Part shown: positions 1 through 8,943 of the stretch, piece by piece
Position numbering within the stretch: position 1 is the stretch's first letter
Layout: each line of letters begins with the position of its first letter
DNA from: Entrophospora sp. SA101
Lineage: Eukaryota > Glomeromycota > Glomeromycetes > Entrophosporales > Entrophosporaceae
Direction of reading: 5' to 3'
Assembly (NCBI GenBank): GCA_958430865.1
Contig: CAUDNR010004323.1
Coordinates: 30,798-55,904, forward strand
Length of the DNA stretch: 25,107 bases
The notes under the pieces: generated by a model
What the model was told of the DNA's origin: nothing
Databases searched by the model: none
The model's input: the letters and a program-made list of their open reading frames with translations, nothing else
Program-made: the position numbers and the translations under genes

Positions 1-30
1 AATTCAAATTTTCTTTAAAAATTCATTTAG

Positions 31-992
31 ACTCAAGATTTGAATAAACATTTGTCTGAATACATGAAAGGACTAACCATCAAAGTATTTCGTACATACA
101 ATGCATCTTGTACCTTCCAAATTGAGCTAAAGAAAGGGATGGAGAATGCTACTACTATAAAGGAGAAAATAGCAGCATATAATAAAGCAAACAGACAGGT
201 TGCTATTTTATGTAACCATCAACATTCTGTCAGCAAAGATCATGATAATCAAATCAATAGAATTGACAATAAGGTATTTTTTTTTTATCATGATTATTGT
301 TAATTTCTTAAATAAATTCACATATATGTATTCTTTAATACGTTAGGTTTGTGCTTTGAAATACCAAAGAAATAGATGTAAAATGGAATTGTTGAATCTT
401 GACCCCAGGTTAAAAAAGAGCAAGCCTCAATTATTTGAACCAGAATCAGATATGGAAGAGGAATGGATAATTGAGCATGAGAAGCAATTGATGGAAAGGG
501 AACGTTTGGCAGCTGTAAAAAAATTTGAAAGAGATAATGAAAAGCTTACAGGAGAAGGAAAGTCACCTAAACCTGATGAGAATCTTAAACAATTATTAAA
601 AAACATTGATGAAAAAGAGAAGGTGTTGAAGAATGAACAAAAATCTGGAAAGGTCAGTCCAAGAAAAGGACAAACAAGTGAAAAACTCCAGATCCAAATA
701 GAAAAATTGACAGAACATATTAAAACCACCAAGTTATTAAAACAAGATAAAGAGGACAACAAGTCAACTGCATTAGGCACATCAAAAATCCATTACCTAG
801 ACCCACGGATCTCTGTTGCATGGTGCAAAAAATATGATGTGCTGATCACTAAAATTTTCAACAAACCCTCCGCGAAAAGTTCCAGTGGGCATTGGACATA
901 GATGCAGATTGGGTGAGTATTTTTTTTTTTAATTAATTTTATTAAATAATAATATATTTAAAATTATTTTTATTATTTTATAGGAATTTTAA
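31..992 (+). CDS. TOP1: DNA topoisomerase I, C-terminal exons (partial, one apparent frameshift)
   Basis: Type IB topoisomerase, which relaxes supercoils in the nucleus through a 3'-phosphotyrosyl intermediate. Three exons are visible: 31-273, 347-912 and 984-992, with GT-AG introns of 73 and 71 bases; bases 1-30 are the end of an upstream intron. Exon 1 carries the core-domain stretch LNKHL...GLTIKVFRTYNAS and YNKANRQVAILCNHQ. Exon 2 holds the charged coiled-coil linker (about 400-760), then the active-site segment ALGTSK-IHYLDPR with the catalytic Tyr codon at 794-796, and AWCKK. Near 863-865 the frame breaks: an AAA where the family reading needs four A. After it, the other frame reads TLREKFQW and on to DADW. 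Counting the missing base makes exon 2 exactly 567 bases (phase 0), and exon 3 adds Glu-Phe-stop, the family's usual ending. The gene is therefore probably functional, with a sequencing error or a recent lesion. The N-terminal part lies outside the window. Confidence 0.93.
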
Positions 993-1832
993 TTGTTGTG
1001 TAGTTATTTTTCATTTGGCTGTTTTTTGCTTTTGCTATTTTAAACTTGTGAATTTGTACATTGTGCTTGGTATTAAATCTCTGCCTGGTGGATGGTTATA
1101 TTTTTTGTGCTGATAGAAATTTTTTTATAATTTAGATCTGATGGTAGTAAGGATTCTATTATCATCATCATTAGCTATATTATTATTATTATTAATTTAG
1201 ATTATAAATATGAAAGCTACAATTTATATATATGCTCCCTCTATCAATTTCATTTTATTATAAAATAATGATAAATTTTAGTGATACGAAATAAACTTAT
1301 TTTATTCCTGTAATCAATCCAAAGATATAAATTCATGCTAAGCTTAAAATCTTATTTTCACTTTGGCATTGACTTGGTTGTACTGGTTTTATTCAATTTC
1401 AATCTGATTGATACTTTTCTAGTTGATTATAATAATGATGTTTATAAAAATGTAACATCTGATAGTAATGTCATTATTACAAATAACTATTAATAATAAT
1501 GTATATATTTTGCTAATAACGAAAATCAGAAATCAATTCCATAATTTATTGAATGGAAAATATGAATAAGATTATTAATATTTTGTTATTATATGGATCT
1601 CAGAATTACGATTAATACAAAAGCACCGTTGATATTTATTGATAGAGGAACATCACCAAAATGCCATATCTATCTGTCCAATCGGTGTATCTTAATATAT
1701 AAATTCGTCGCGTAACTGCGGAACAATACTGATGCGAGTGTAACGTGATACGTTCATTTGCTCCACCTGCCTGTTTTATTTGTTTAATATTTTTTTAATT
1801 GATAAAAAGGTGCAAAATTTTTATAAAAAATT
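993..1832. other. AT-rich intergenic stretch
   Basis: No convincing coding segment is seen on either strand. It contains the 3' flank of TOP1 and many A/T runs. The only structured spot is a CCAAT/TATA-like pair near 1,678-1,703. Confidence 0.6.
1678..1703 (+). promoter_or_regulatory. Possible CCAAT box plus TATA-like element
   Basis: CCAAT at 1,678-1,682 is followed 13 bases later by TATATAAA at 1,696-1,703, in a locally less AT-rich patch. It lies about 130 bases upstream of the zinc-finger-like reading frame that starts at 1,833, which fits a core promoter. TATA-like strings are common by chance in DNA this AT-rich, so this is only a candidate. Confidence 0.25.
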
Positions 1833-2174
1833 ATGAATTATGAAAGAAATAATAAATACATAATTTGTAAATTATGTAATAAATGTAAAAGACCTTTTGA
1901 AAATGATGAAAGGAGTACTTACTTATATGTGACCATGAGTATCAATATCTTAGAAAAAAGCGCAAATACTGTAAAGATTATTACAAGAAAGGGATTTCAA
2001 AAATTTTGACCCATTTGTTGAAAAATTAGAAAATGTCCAAATGCTTTAACAAATTAAGATGTTGAAGAAGAAGAAGTAGAGGGGGAATCGAAAGAAGATG
2101 GTGGCAATGTAAATGCTGAAACAGGTTTAAACATGCATCTAGATAGGGAACTTGATTTAGTAAAATATTGGTAA
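1833..2174 (+). pseudogene. Cysteine-rich zinc-finger-like relic, two frameshifts
   Basis: Three consecutive open pieces in different frames read as one protein. From ATG 1,833 the first frame gives CKLCNKCKRPFENDERSTY, a small Cys cluster. From about 1,934 the second frame gives HEYQYLRKKRKYCKDYYKKG up to TAG at 2,027-2,029. From 2,058 a third frame gives an acidic stretch (DVEEEEVEGESKEDGG) ending at TAA 2,172-2,174. The CxxC pair, the following basic segment with another Cys and the acidic tail resemble a small zinc-binding DNA- or RNA-associated protein, but I do not recognise the family. The frame breaks could be decay or homopolymer errors. A CCAAT/TATA-like pair lies upstream. Confidence 0.4.
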
Positions 2175-2936
2175 ACAATTCTATTGATTTATAATATATG
2201 CATACATACCATAACATATACACATATACACATACTTTTCACCTCTCATCCAAATCGTCTATCAATAGATTCTAATTGTGAAAATAACAAAAAAAAAAGT
2301 AAAAATTATTATTATGTAGCGTAATGATAGTTGTTGTACATGATATGACACAAAAACTATTTCAACTGTTAATAGTCAATGGGAGATTTATAAATTTTTT
2401 TATATCACGAAAAAGTGTCTATATAGAACTCTGAACAACCTGGGCCAACTCGTAGGTTGACCTGTTGAAAAAAAGGAGACAAGTCACGTCGCATCTTGTT
2501 CAAACTGACGTTTAATGTTCGAGTTTTGAACAAACACCTTTTCCGTGTTAATTTTTGATCAACTTTTGCTTGGTACTGTTTGTTAAAAGTGGTAGACTTT
2601 TTTCCAAACAAGTGTTAAAGCCAATTTCTAAATTATATATACCGGATTTTGTTTCTTCAAGTTTTATAGAATCATATTTTTCTATATTCGTCCAAAATAC
2701 AAACAGATATCAGATCAAGATGAACAATTTGATATGAATTTCATATAATATTATTATGCGGGATTTATATTTTAATATTAATATATAATTATAATAATAT
2801 TATTATGGTAAGGAACTCTCTGAGTTTGATATCCAATTACCCGTGGCGAAATATCACAAATTTAAAAATAAGCTCAAAATTTAGGTTGGTTGCATTTCAT
2901 CGTTTATATATATGCTCATCTAGTTTTCTCATGTAG
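2175..2936. other. AT-rich stretch without a supported gene
   Basis: A minus-strand frame (2,405-2,611) is open for 68 codons and lies in a slightly GC-richer patch, but it has no recognisable motif or splice context. The 2,740-2,810 region is rich in TAATATTATTATG-type near-palindromes. The end (about 2,920-2,936) looks like a pyrimidine-rich splice acceptor (TTTTCTCATGTAG) for the relic that follows. Confidence 0.4.
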
Positions 2937-3111
2937 GAACTGTTAGCATCGATGACAATCACCGATTACAAAGCAATCAAATGACGAGGCGGAAAAGAAA
3001 AATTTGCTCTTGGAAAACTAGATTACAAAATTGAACAACATCATAAAAAATTCCGGACTCCAAGCAAAACCACCGGCTTCTAAGTTATGGCCAGCCGAAG
3101 AATACTTTTAA
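2937..3111 (+). pseudogene. Leucine-zipper (bZIP-like) C-terminal relic
   Basis: After a good acceptor at 2,936 the first frame reads ELLASMTITDYKAIK. The adjacent frame from 2,965 then reads SNDEAEKKNLLLEN, an in-frame TAG, and ITKLNNIIKNSGLQ, ending PAEEYF and TAA at 3,109-3,111. Evenly spaced Leu/Ile with Asn, Glu and Lys between them are typical of the zipper of fungal bZIP transcription factors, which dimerise through this helix. The basic DNA-binding region is not visible upstream. A frameshift near 2,970-2,983 and the TAG break it, so it is either a pseudogene or damaged by sequencing errors. The family assignment rests on heptad spacing only. Confidence 0.35.
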
Positions 3112-3585
3112 CACCTGGCTTATATTAATTTATTGCATTCAGAAAATCCATTGAATCTTTTTTTGTAATATAAACAAATTTATTATTTTTATTAATCATT
3201 GAAAAAAATAACTAAATAAATACAATAATTATTATATCAATCTATTACTATCTTTTAAAAGCAACTTTCTCACTCGGAATTCAATTGATCCATGAAAAAT
3301 TAAAAATAAATAATATTTATGGAAAGCTCTAAATGCACTAATTATGATGATTCCAATATTTACTTAACAAAGCCAATATTTAGTTAACAAAAAAATGTTT
3401 TCTCACGAACATATAAATTCAAAGAAGCAACAAATTTTTTTTAGTCGTAATATTGACTGTCTTGAAAGTTCTCCCTATTCTTCTTTTTTTTTTTTCACAT
3501 CTTCAATACAATAGTGTTTATTTTATTTTTTAAATGAAGTTTGTTTAAAAGTTTGAAAATTTTAAAACATTGAATGAATGGTATG
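3112..3585. other. AT-rich stretch, no gene seen
   Basis: There are A/T runs, including a T-tract with few other bases at about 3,480-3,496, and no open coding-like segment on either strand. It ends where the sequence becomes alignable with copy B at 3,586. Confidence 0.5.
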
Positions 3586-3880
3586 ATGGTGTTCCTTTTC
3601 TATGCCTCGGGTTTTCTTGGTAAAAAAGATAAAGGTCCTAATTGATTGGATTCTTGATAATCTGATCCTGATTCCGTCGGTTAGATTTCATATTTGGTGT
3701 TTTATTGTTTTCACGTTAGATTCTCAAACTTATCAACCTTTCTTCTGATTTGTATTATCCTTTGCAATTTTGTTACAACAACTATTTCTTCATTATTCTT
3801 ATTCTACGCTATAATAGATTTTCAAGCTTCTACTTTCATCTTGTTTTTTATTATTATTATGTGATCTGGACAATTTTTCC

Positions 3881-4461
3881 ATGTGTGTTCCAAATTCCGA
3901 ATGTAATAGATGTGGTGATGTTGATTGTTTTTGCATTGAACCCAAATCTTCTCTTACATCCAATCCGGCTTTTAATGGCAAGTTCAAAAAATTTTCAAAG
4001 ATGTAAGTGTGTCAGAATGATGGAATGCGCGGATATCCAACTACTATTAATAATCTAACAAAGTTCATTACTTATTGTATAATTTCCTATTGTCTTCATT
4101 CTGCAAATTGGGCATGTGGAACACTTTGCAACTGCGTTCCTCAGACTGTTGTTATAAAGACATTTACGGCCAGACCTGACCTATTGACATGATTATTCAG
4201 TGGTAAGTAATGATTCTGTTCTTTGAGGGATTCCAGATAATTAAATTGTAATTTTCTTTCTATCAGGTGCTTATGCATTACCACAAACTTGAAGGATCAA
4301 GAGATTGTTGTCACTTTTCAAGGAACCACTGATGTAGTAAATGTGATCAAGGATGTTGAAGTTTAGCGGTATCTACATCAACTTCTACACCTTCTGGCTA
4401 TTATCCCCTTCCACTTGACATTTCTTATGCCCAAGTTCATTATGGTTTTTACTTGAAATAA
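3881..4461 (+). pseudogene. Class-3 lipase relic (N-terminal half), copy A
   Basis: It corresponds to the N-terminal half of a secreted fungal class-3 (Rhizomucor-type) triacylglycerol lipase. A Cys-rich start (MCVPNSECNRCGDVDCFC) is followed, after a stop, by LTKFITYC...SYCLHSANWACGTLCNC and VVIKTF. An intron follows at 4,203-4,266 (GTAAGT...CAG). Then come AYALPQT, EIVVTFQGTTDVVNVIKDV (the conserved strand that carries the oxyanion-side GTT in the family) and LDISYAQVHYGFYLK, ending at TAA 4,459-4,461. The GxSxG nucleophile and the rest of the catalytic domain are absent. Lesions are an 11-base deletion relative to copy B near 3,980, a stop at 4,004-4,006, a TGA at 4,190-4,192 and frame changes in the last exon. 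The hAT relic starts about 100 bases downstream on the opposite strand. Confidence 0.6.
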
Positions 4462-4561
4462 TTTACTATAATATTTGCCTTGATGATTAAATTTGTGTGT
4501 AATATCATACATATAATACTATTCAACACAATGAATTATACATCTCACACTAATAATATAC

Positions 4562-5607
4562 TTATGGTGATGTTAGCACCATTATCACTAACAATTGCTG
4601 TGTTTTTTTTTGTCTAATACATTCAATGATTTTATTAATTACTTCTGCTAAAAATTCGTCAATATGAGAGACGGAAGAAAAATCTGAAATACAATGTAAA
4701 AATTCTTTTCTTTCAGGTGTCATTATCATGAATTCTATAAATTCGAGCCATTTGGACTCGTCCATCCATCTGTCCCAAGAGTAATATTTGTTGTATTTTA
4801 TAATATACTATCAAACTTTTGATTCACAATTCCAACTTTACTATCAACATTCCATGAGAAGATGAATTATATCCAGGGTTTGATTTTAATAAGTTAACAA
4901 AAAAAAAGATTTCATAATTAAATGGAAGTTCACAACAAAAAATACAATAGTCAAAGCTACATCAACTTGTTGTTGATGTGAAGGTTCAATTGATGTAGAA
5001 CCATAATAGGAATCAACTTTAGATTGTCAATCACTATTAATTTTTTTATTATTTGATCTAGACTTCACCCAATCATTGGGGTGAATCACCACAAGAGTTG
5101 ACGTGCATATTATTCACAATGATCAAATTATAATATTGTTTAATACCCTCTCCACATTTATTGCATTCATTTGCTAAATGAAAATGTAAAACTTCAAGTT
5201 TTGCGAATGACCATCTTTTATGACAATGTATACATTCAACTTTCTTCACCTTGAATAAATCGTCTCCATATACCAGTTTATAGTCATTTTCAGTATTTAC
5301 AGAACTATTGATACATTTACATATTAAAGATTTGACACTTGGTTGCAAATAGTATGTCAACTTGGGTTTCTAGATACGACTTTCGTAAATCTGATTTACA
5401 GACAGCATCATTAACTCACTCCATCATCATCACCACCATCATAATCATCAAATAAAATACTCGTGACATTTTTGTCATCACCATTACCATCAGAATCTAA
5501 TTCTGGCAACCTTGCCTTTAAATTTCTTTCTCGATTTCTTCATCTGATCTAACATTTTCATTAACAAGTATCACTGTATCTGGATCATCATCATCACCTT
5601 CATTTGT
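4562..5607 (-). pseudogene. hAT-type transposase relic (acidic region, BED finger, DUF659), copy A
   Basis: Minus-strand remains of a hAT-superfamily cut-and-paste transposase. From 5' to 3': an Asp-rich segment (about 5,607-5,405, one frameshift); then, after an acceptor at about 5,372, a BED-type finger (CIHCHKRW...HFHLANECNKC, about 5,150-5,240) that binds DNA; then the DUF659/RNase H-like part. The latter has GTDGWTSPNG (first catalytic Asp codon at about 4,768-4,770) and IMTPERKEF...FSSVSH...EFLAEV. The second-Asp motif SDNGAN sits in another frame, and the sequence stops soon after. About 29 bases kept in copy B are deleted here, and the IRCIAH-type segment and C-terminal hATC dimerisation domain are missing. 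A roughly 10-base deletion after the BED finger (near 5,080) shifts the frame relative to copy B. It is inactive by every criterion. Confidence 0.7.
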
Positions 5608-5698
5608 CTACAAAACGCATTTACATTTTTGGTAATCTTGTTGTAAATGAGATGAGAATATTGCATAAAATAATTAATGGATGACATTTAATGAACCA

Positions 5699-5889
5699 AT
5701 GGTTGATGGGGTGCAAACTAAAGTAAACTCAACAGCAGCAGTTGTGGTTTTCCCTACGAAGCCACTTATAACTACTTGGAGGTGTTTCTATATGAGACAT
5801 TTCCTATCAAAATTCTAGATTTTAGGATGTTCCCAAATAAAGTTATTTTTGCCCTTATTAATATGGTGTAGATTAATTCAATCAACCAT
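5699..5889. mobile_element. 191-bp block with short terminal inverted repeats, only in copy A
   Basis: Copy A has ATGGTTGAT at 5,699-5,707 and its exact reverse complement ATCAACCAT at 5,881-5,889. Copy B lacks essentially the whole interval: its sequence goes from ATGGTT directly to AAACCCAAATATTGCC at about 17,916. This looks like a small non-autonomous insertion (MITE-like) in A or a deletion in B. No unambiguous target-site duplication is seen and the inverted repeats are short. Confidence 0.4.
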
Positions 5890-6158
5890 CTTAAAACCAA
5901 ACATTGCCGAAAATTAGAATTTCCGTTGGTGTTAACTGTATCAAAGTTTTTGTATTTTTATTATTAATAAATTTCAAAAAGATTTTGGAAAGTATCACTA
6001 GGATTGATATTGTTCAATATAATGCTGCTTATGGTATTTGTTAAAAATAAATCTTGTCAAATATTATTTTTTCCATTGAAATTTATGAAAAATCGTTGTC
6101 TTTTGAGCTCTGTGATAATTATATTAAGTACTCTCTCTTTCTTTTTTCCTCTATTAAA

Positions 6159-6333
6159 TCAACGTTATTATTTTCAACACGTATCATAAACACCATTATT
6201 GTCAACGTTATCATCAACGTTAACATCAATGTGTATCGTCAACATGTTTTCATGTTATCAGCAACGTGTATCATCAACACGTTACCATTTTTGTCAATGT
6301 GTATCATCAACACGTTATTATCAACGTTATCAC
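6159..6333. repeat. Degenerate minisatellite (TCAACGTTATCA-type), copy A
   Basis: Variants of TCAACGTTATCA, TCAACGTGTATCA and TCAACACGTTA recur with a unit of about 12-13 bases for some 175 bases. Open frames that run through it are a by-product of the repeat and not genes. Confidence 0.75.
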
Positions 6334-6526
6334 TAACTAAATTGTGTACTCATACAAGATTGTAGAGAAATCATACTAATAATTCATTATTTCAAGTGTA
6401 AAGTGAGATCTGTTTTTCATAATTGAAATGCTTTTTATTTTATTTTTAATGTATATTTTGTATTTTTTATTTTTAATATATATTTAATTTTTAATTTATT
6501 TTTTTATTAAAAATAATAAAAGTTTT

Positions 6527-6850
6527 AACGTTACCATGCAACAGCTCCTCTGATCAGATACCCAACCGATATGAATATCCTCTCAACATGGAAATCCGTT
6601 ACACGGCCGACCTCGCACACCGTGAGGAATGGTCAGTCAGAAGCCTACCATGTCTTTACTTATACCTTCAGTCTGCAAGGCGAATAACTGGATCTTACAG
6701 CTCCAACGTCAACCCCAAGATCCCCCATACATGGACTAGCGCCTGATTCCTGATCAAGGAGGCTTATGCTAATCCATATATAAGAAACCCTGTAACTGAA
6801 GATTGATACCAGTGATCAGCTAATATCGAATAATCAGCTATCTACCAATA
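6527..6850. other. GC-richer conserved block, possible solo LTR or other retroelement piece, copy A
   Basis: This block of about 320 bases is markedly richer in G and C than its surroundings, beginning AACGTTACCATGCAAC and ending near ATCTACCAATAATGC. It has a TATATAAG box (about 6,776-6,783) near the 3' end and the palindrome TCTGATCAGA at about 6,550. The composition, length and late TATA box fit a fungal LTR (U3-TATA-R-U5). I could not define TG...CA ends or a target duplication, and there is no open reading frame. It is better conserved between copies than the DNA to its left. Confidence 0.35.
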
Positions 6851-7425
6851 ATGCAAAAAATTTGAATTATATATTTACTGAAAAAATTTTTTTTTTTAAT
6901 TATGGGATACTAACACACTCATTTAACAATATTTCATTGGATAAATTCTATTTACTAAATATATTTTTTTTTATTTCTTTATTATCATACAAACTAATTT
7001 CAATTCCAAAAACATAGAGTATTGCAACTGTGCAAAAGTCAAAAGGTTTCGCCATAAGTCGAAACTGGTTTTGACTTTCGACATATAACTTTTAGTTTTA
7101 GCTTTGACTTTCATCTCTTTGGTGACCGGCACTAATATAAACATAAAAAAATTTCAAAAATATACTTGACGACTGTTTTAACAATTATTCAATGTAGAAG
7201 TTGTATGGTGGCGGATTTGTGGGAAGTAACTGTTAAAAAACAAGATGCATGATTTATGAAGATTCCAAGTTTTGTATATAATATTTTCCTTTCTTTTTTA
7301 TTTACGATCAACATCCATGAATCTATAACGCACATAATAAATGATATTATATTCTCCTGCTATAGCAGTAATAAGGATCCCATTTCAAAATAATCATTTA
7401 TAATATAATAATTATTTATAAGTAA
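6851..7425. other. AT-rich stretch with one imperfect hairpin
   Basis: No supported gene. Bases 7,038-7,075 form an imperfect inverted repeat (GTCAAAAGGTTTCG against CGAAACTGGTTTTGAC). From about 7,020 onward the sequence matches copy B almost base for base. Confidence 0.4.
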
Positions 7426-7527
7426 AGGAAAATAGAAGAAAATAGTTGTCAAGTATGTCGAATTAATAAGTCAAGAAAACGGAGAGGGTTGTCAGAAGTT
7501 GCATCAAAAAAATATAATAATGAAAAG
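7426..7527 (+). other. Coding-like segment with CxxC and basic cluster, copy A
   Basis: The segment is open for 34 codons between a TAA and a consensus-like donor (AAG|GTAAAA). It reads ENSCQVCRINKSRKRRG and then a Lys/Ser-rich stretch. The CxxC followed by a run of Lys/Arg resembles a small nucleic-acid-binding exon, but no start codon, partner exon or family was identified. The same segment recurs at 19,495-19,596. Confidence 0.25.
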
Positions 7528-7568
7528 GTAAAACCTAAATACAGGTTTTTTTGTTCTTTACCATATAT

Positions 7569-7877
7569 TTAATTGCGAAGTTTTGATCGTCCTTTACTTT
7601 TGACTTGAAGATTTAATGAATCAGATTTTTCTTTATTATCAAGAAGTTTATCAACACGCTTTTTGTATGCACCGATACCATCGCCAGCATCATCTAAATT
7701 AGACGGTGTAAACTTTTCTATATCAATATAACCATCATCTTCAGATTATGCATGTTTTCTGAAACTGACATATTTGGAAATGGTATGCTTTAAGCTTTGC
7801 AAATGATTTCTTTGTTTCTTTAATCTGGTTTTTGAATGTTTTATGCAATACATTATAACTTCATTACAACGAAGTGG
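7569..7877 (-). pseudogene. Unrecognised protein C-terminus, one internal stop, copy A
   Basis: A minus-strand frame of 102 codons is interrupted by a single TAA at 7,746-7,748. The 5' part is basic and helical-looking (HSKTRLKKQRNHLQSLKHTI). The 3' part is acidic then basic (EDDGYIDIEKFTPSNLDDAG, then AYKKRVDKLLDNKEK), ending SKGRSKLRN at TAA 7,569-7,571. The amino-acid composition, even codon use and clean terminal stop argue for a real gene end rather than noise. I do not recognise the family. The copy at 19,638-19,946 is identical, including the internal stop, so the stop predates the duplication or is a shared assembly error. Confidence 0.45.
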
Positions 7878-7953
7878 TTATAAGAAAATTTCATTTAAGA
7901 TTCGTTGAAACTAGAGTAGATTCATTGAAACAAGTATGCATGTTGATTGATAA

Positions 7954-8154
7954 TCAGAATAATTTATAATAATAGGATTTATTATGAATTTCTTCTAAAA
8001 CCGGTTTACTTTTTTTAGATTTTTTAGCTTCTACCAAGACATCCCCAAATACATTGATCATCATAATAATAATAACAAAAAAATTATACTGTTTCGTAGC
8101 TAAAGTTCTAAAGATTTGCAGATAAAATTTTCCAGTCCAGAACCTTATCATCAA
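7954..8154 (-). other. Small open frame with one hydrophobic segment, copy A
   Basis: This 66-codon minus-strand frame starts with ATG. It has a strongly hydrophobic stretch (FFVIIIMMINVFG, residues about 25-37) followed by a Lys-rich segment (EAKKSKKSKP). It could be a signal-anchor peptide or one exon of the unrecognised minus-strand gene whose other pieces flank it on both sides. No family is recognised. An identical copy lies at 20,023-20,223. Confidence 0.25.
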
Positions 8155-8448
8155 TTAAAAATAAAATAAATTTTAGAAAAACAAATTTAACATGATAATT
8201 GCTCTAAAGCCTGCATAATAATATGTTTGTATGTGATGATTTAAAATTTTCTTGATAATTTTTATTACGTGATTTTTATTACTTTTTAGTTGGAATAAAA
8301 TCACCATTGTTTGATAATAAAAATTCTTTGTTTTCCTTTATCTTAATAATATTATTATCGCTATGCGAAATTATTATAAAAACCGTGCGTTAATGTTGTT
8401 AACTTATATTAATTATTATTAACTTATATATTATTATTATCCTCACAT

Positions 8449-8943
8449 TTAGATGTTTCGTAACATATTTTTCTCAAAAATTTTTTGCATTGTTATTGAG
8501 AAAGATTGAGATTCCTCCCAATCGGTACGAATGTAGAAATCATCCTCGTTAATCTCCCGTGGAAAAATAAACATATTCTAATTACCAAAGTTGAAAGCAA
8601 TGTTAAAAACTCAAAATCTTGGCTCTTGATGTTATTGTCAGCTATCCAACTATTGTAAAACTTGAGCATTTAATAAAATTGATGTATTGAGACAACGTTC
8701 TGGTCAAAATCATCCTAATCGTCATTCATGGATCAAAATTGGCGATAATTTCTAAAAAGGATTATTACATTTATCAATTCATTTTATTTCTTGGCTGACT
8801 ATAAAGTAAATGTATAAGTCCATCCTTCTATGAAATGTCATTGCATATAATTCATCATCCATATATTCAAGAGATACTTTATGCGATTTAAATAATCTTT
8901 GTTTTTGTCTAATTGGCACCAAAATAATCTCGCCTTGTGAACA
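8449..8943 (-). pseudogene. Unrecognised minus-strand coding relic in several frames, copy A
   Basis: Two coding-like pieces are joined by degraded frames. The 5' piece (8,943-8,779) reads GEIILVPIRQKQRLFKSHK and continues EYMDDELYAMTF to a TGA. After a stretch with stops comes KFYNSWIADNNIKSQDFEF (from ATG at 8,669). A one-base shift in a T run near 8,565 then leads into FPREINEDDFYIRTDWEES and on to TAA at 8,449-8,451. The charged, non-repetitive residues look like true former coding sequence. I cannot name the family. It may belong with the segments at 7,569-8,154 on the same strand. The copy at 20,518-21,012 appears identical. Confidence 0.35.

Noticed and set aside
427..780. Minus-strand open frame of 117 codons
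   Set aside because: It lies antisense to the well-supported topoisomerase I exon and has no motif of its own.
2405..2611. Minus-strand 68-codon frame in a less AT-rich patch
   Set aside because: No recognisable motif, splice context or second copy; it is kept only as part of the intergenic description.
6159..6333. CRISPR-like array
   Set aside because: Units are 12-13 bases, contiguous and degenerate with no spacers, and the genome is eukaryotic.
6054..6365. Plus-strand frame of about 100 codons (and 18,080-18,391 in copy B)
   Set aside because: Most of it is the minisatellite translated; the repetitive protein sequence is a consequence of the DNA repeat.
7038..7075. Hairpin as a terminator or structured RNA gene
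   Set aside because: The stem has gaps and mismatches, and there is no flanking gene context for a function.
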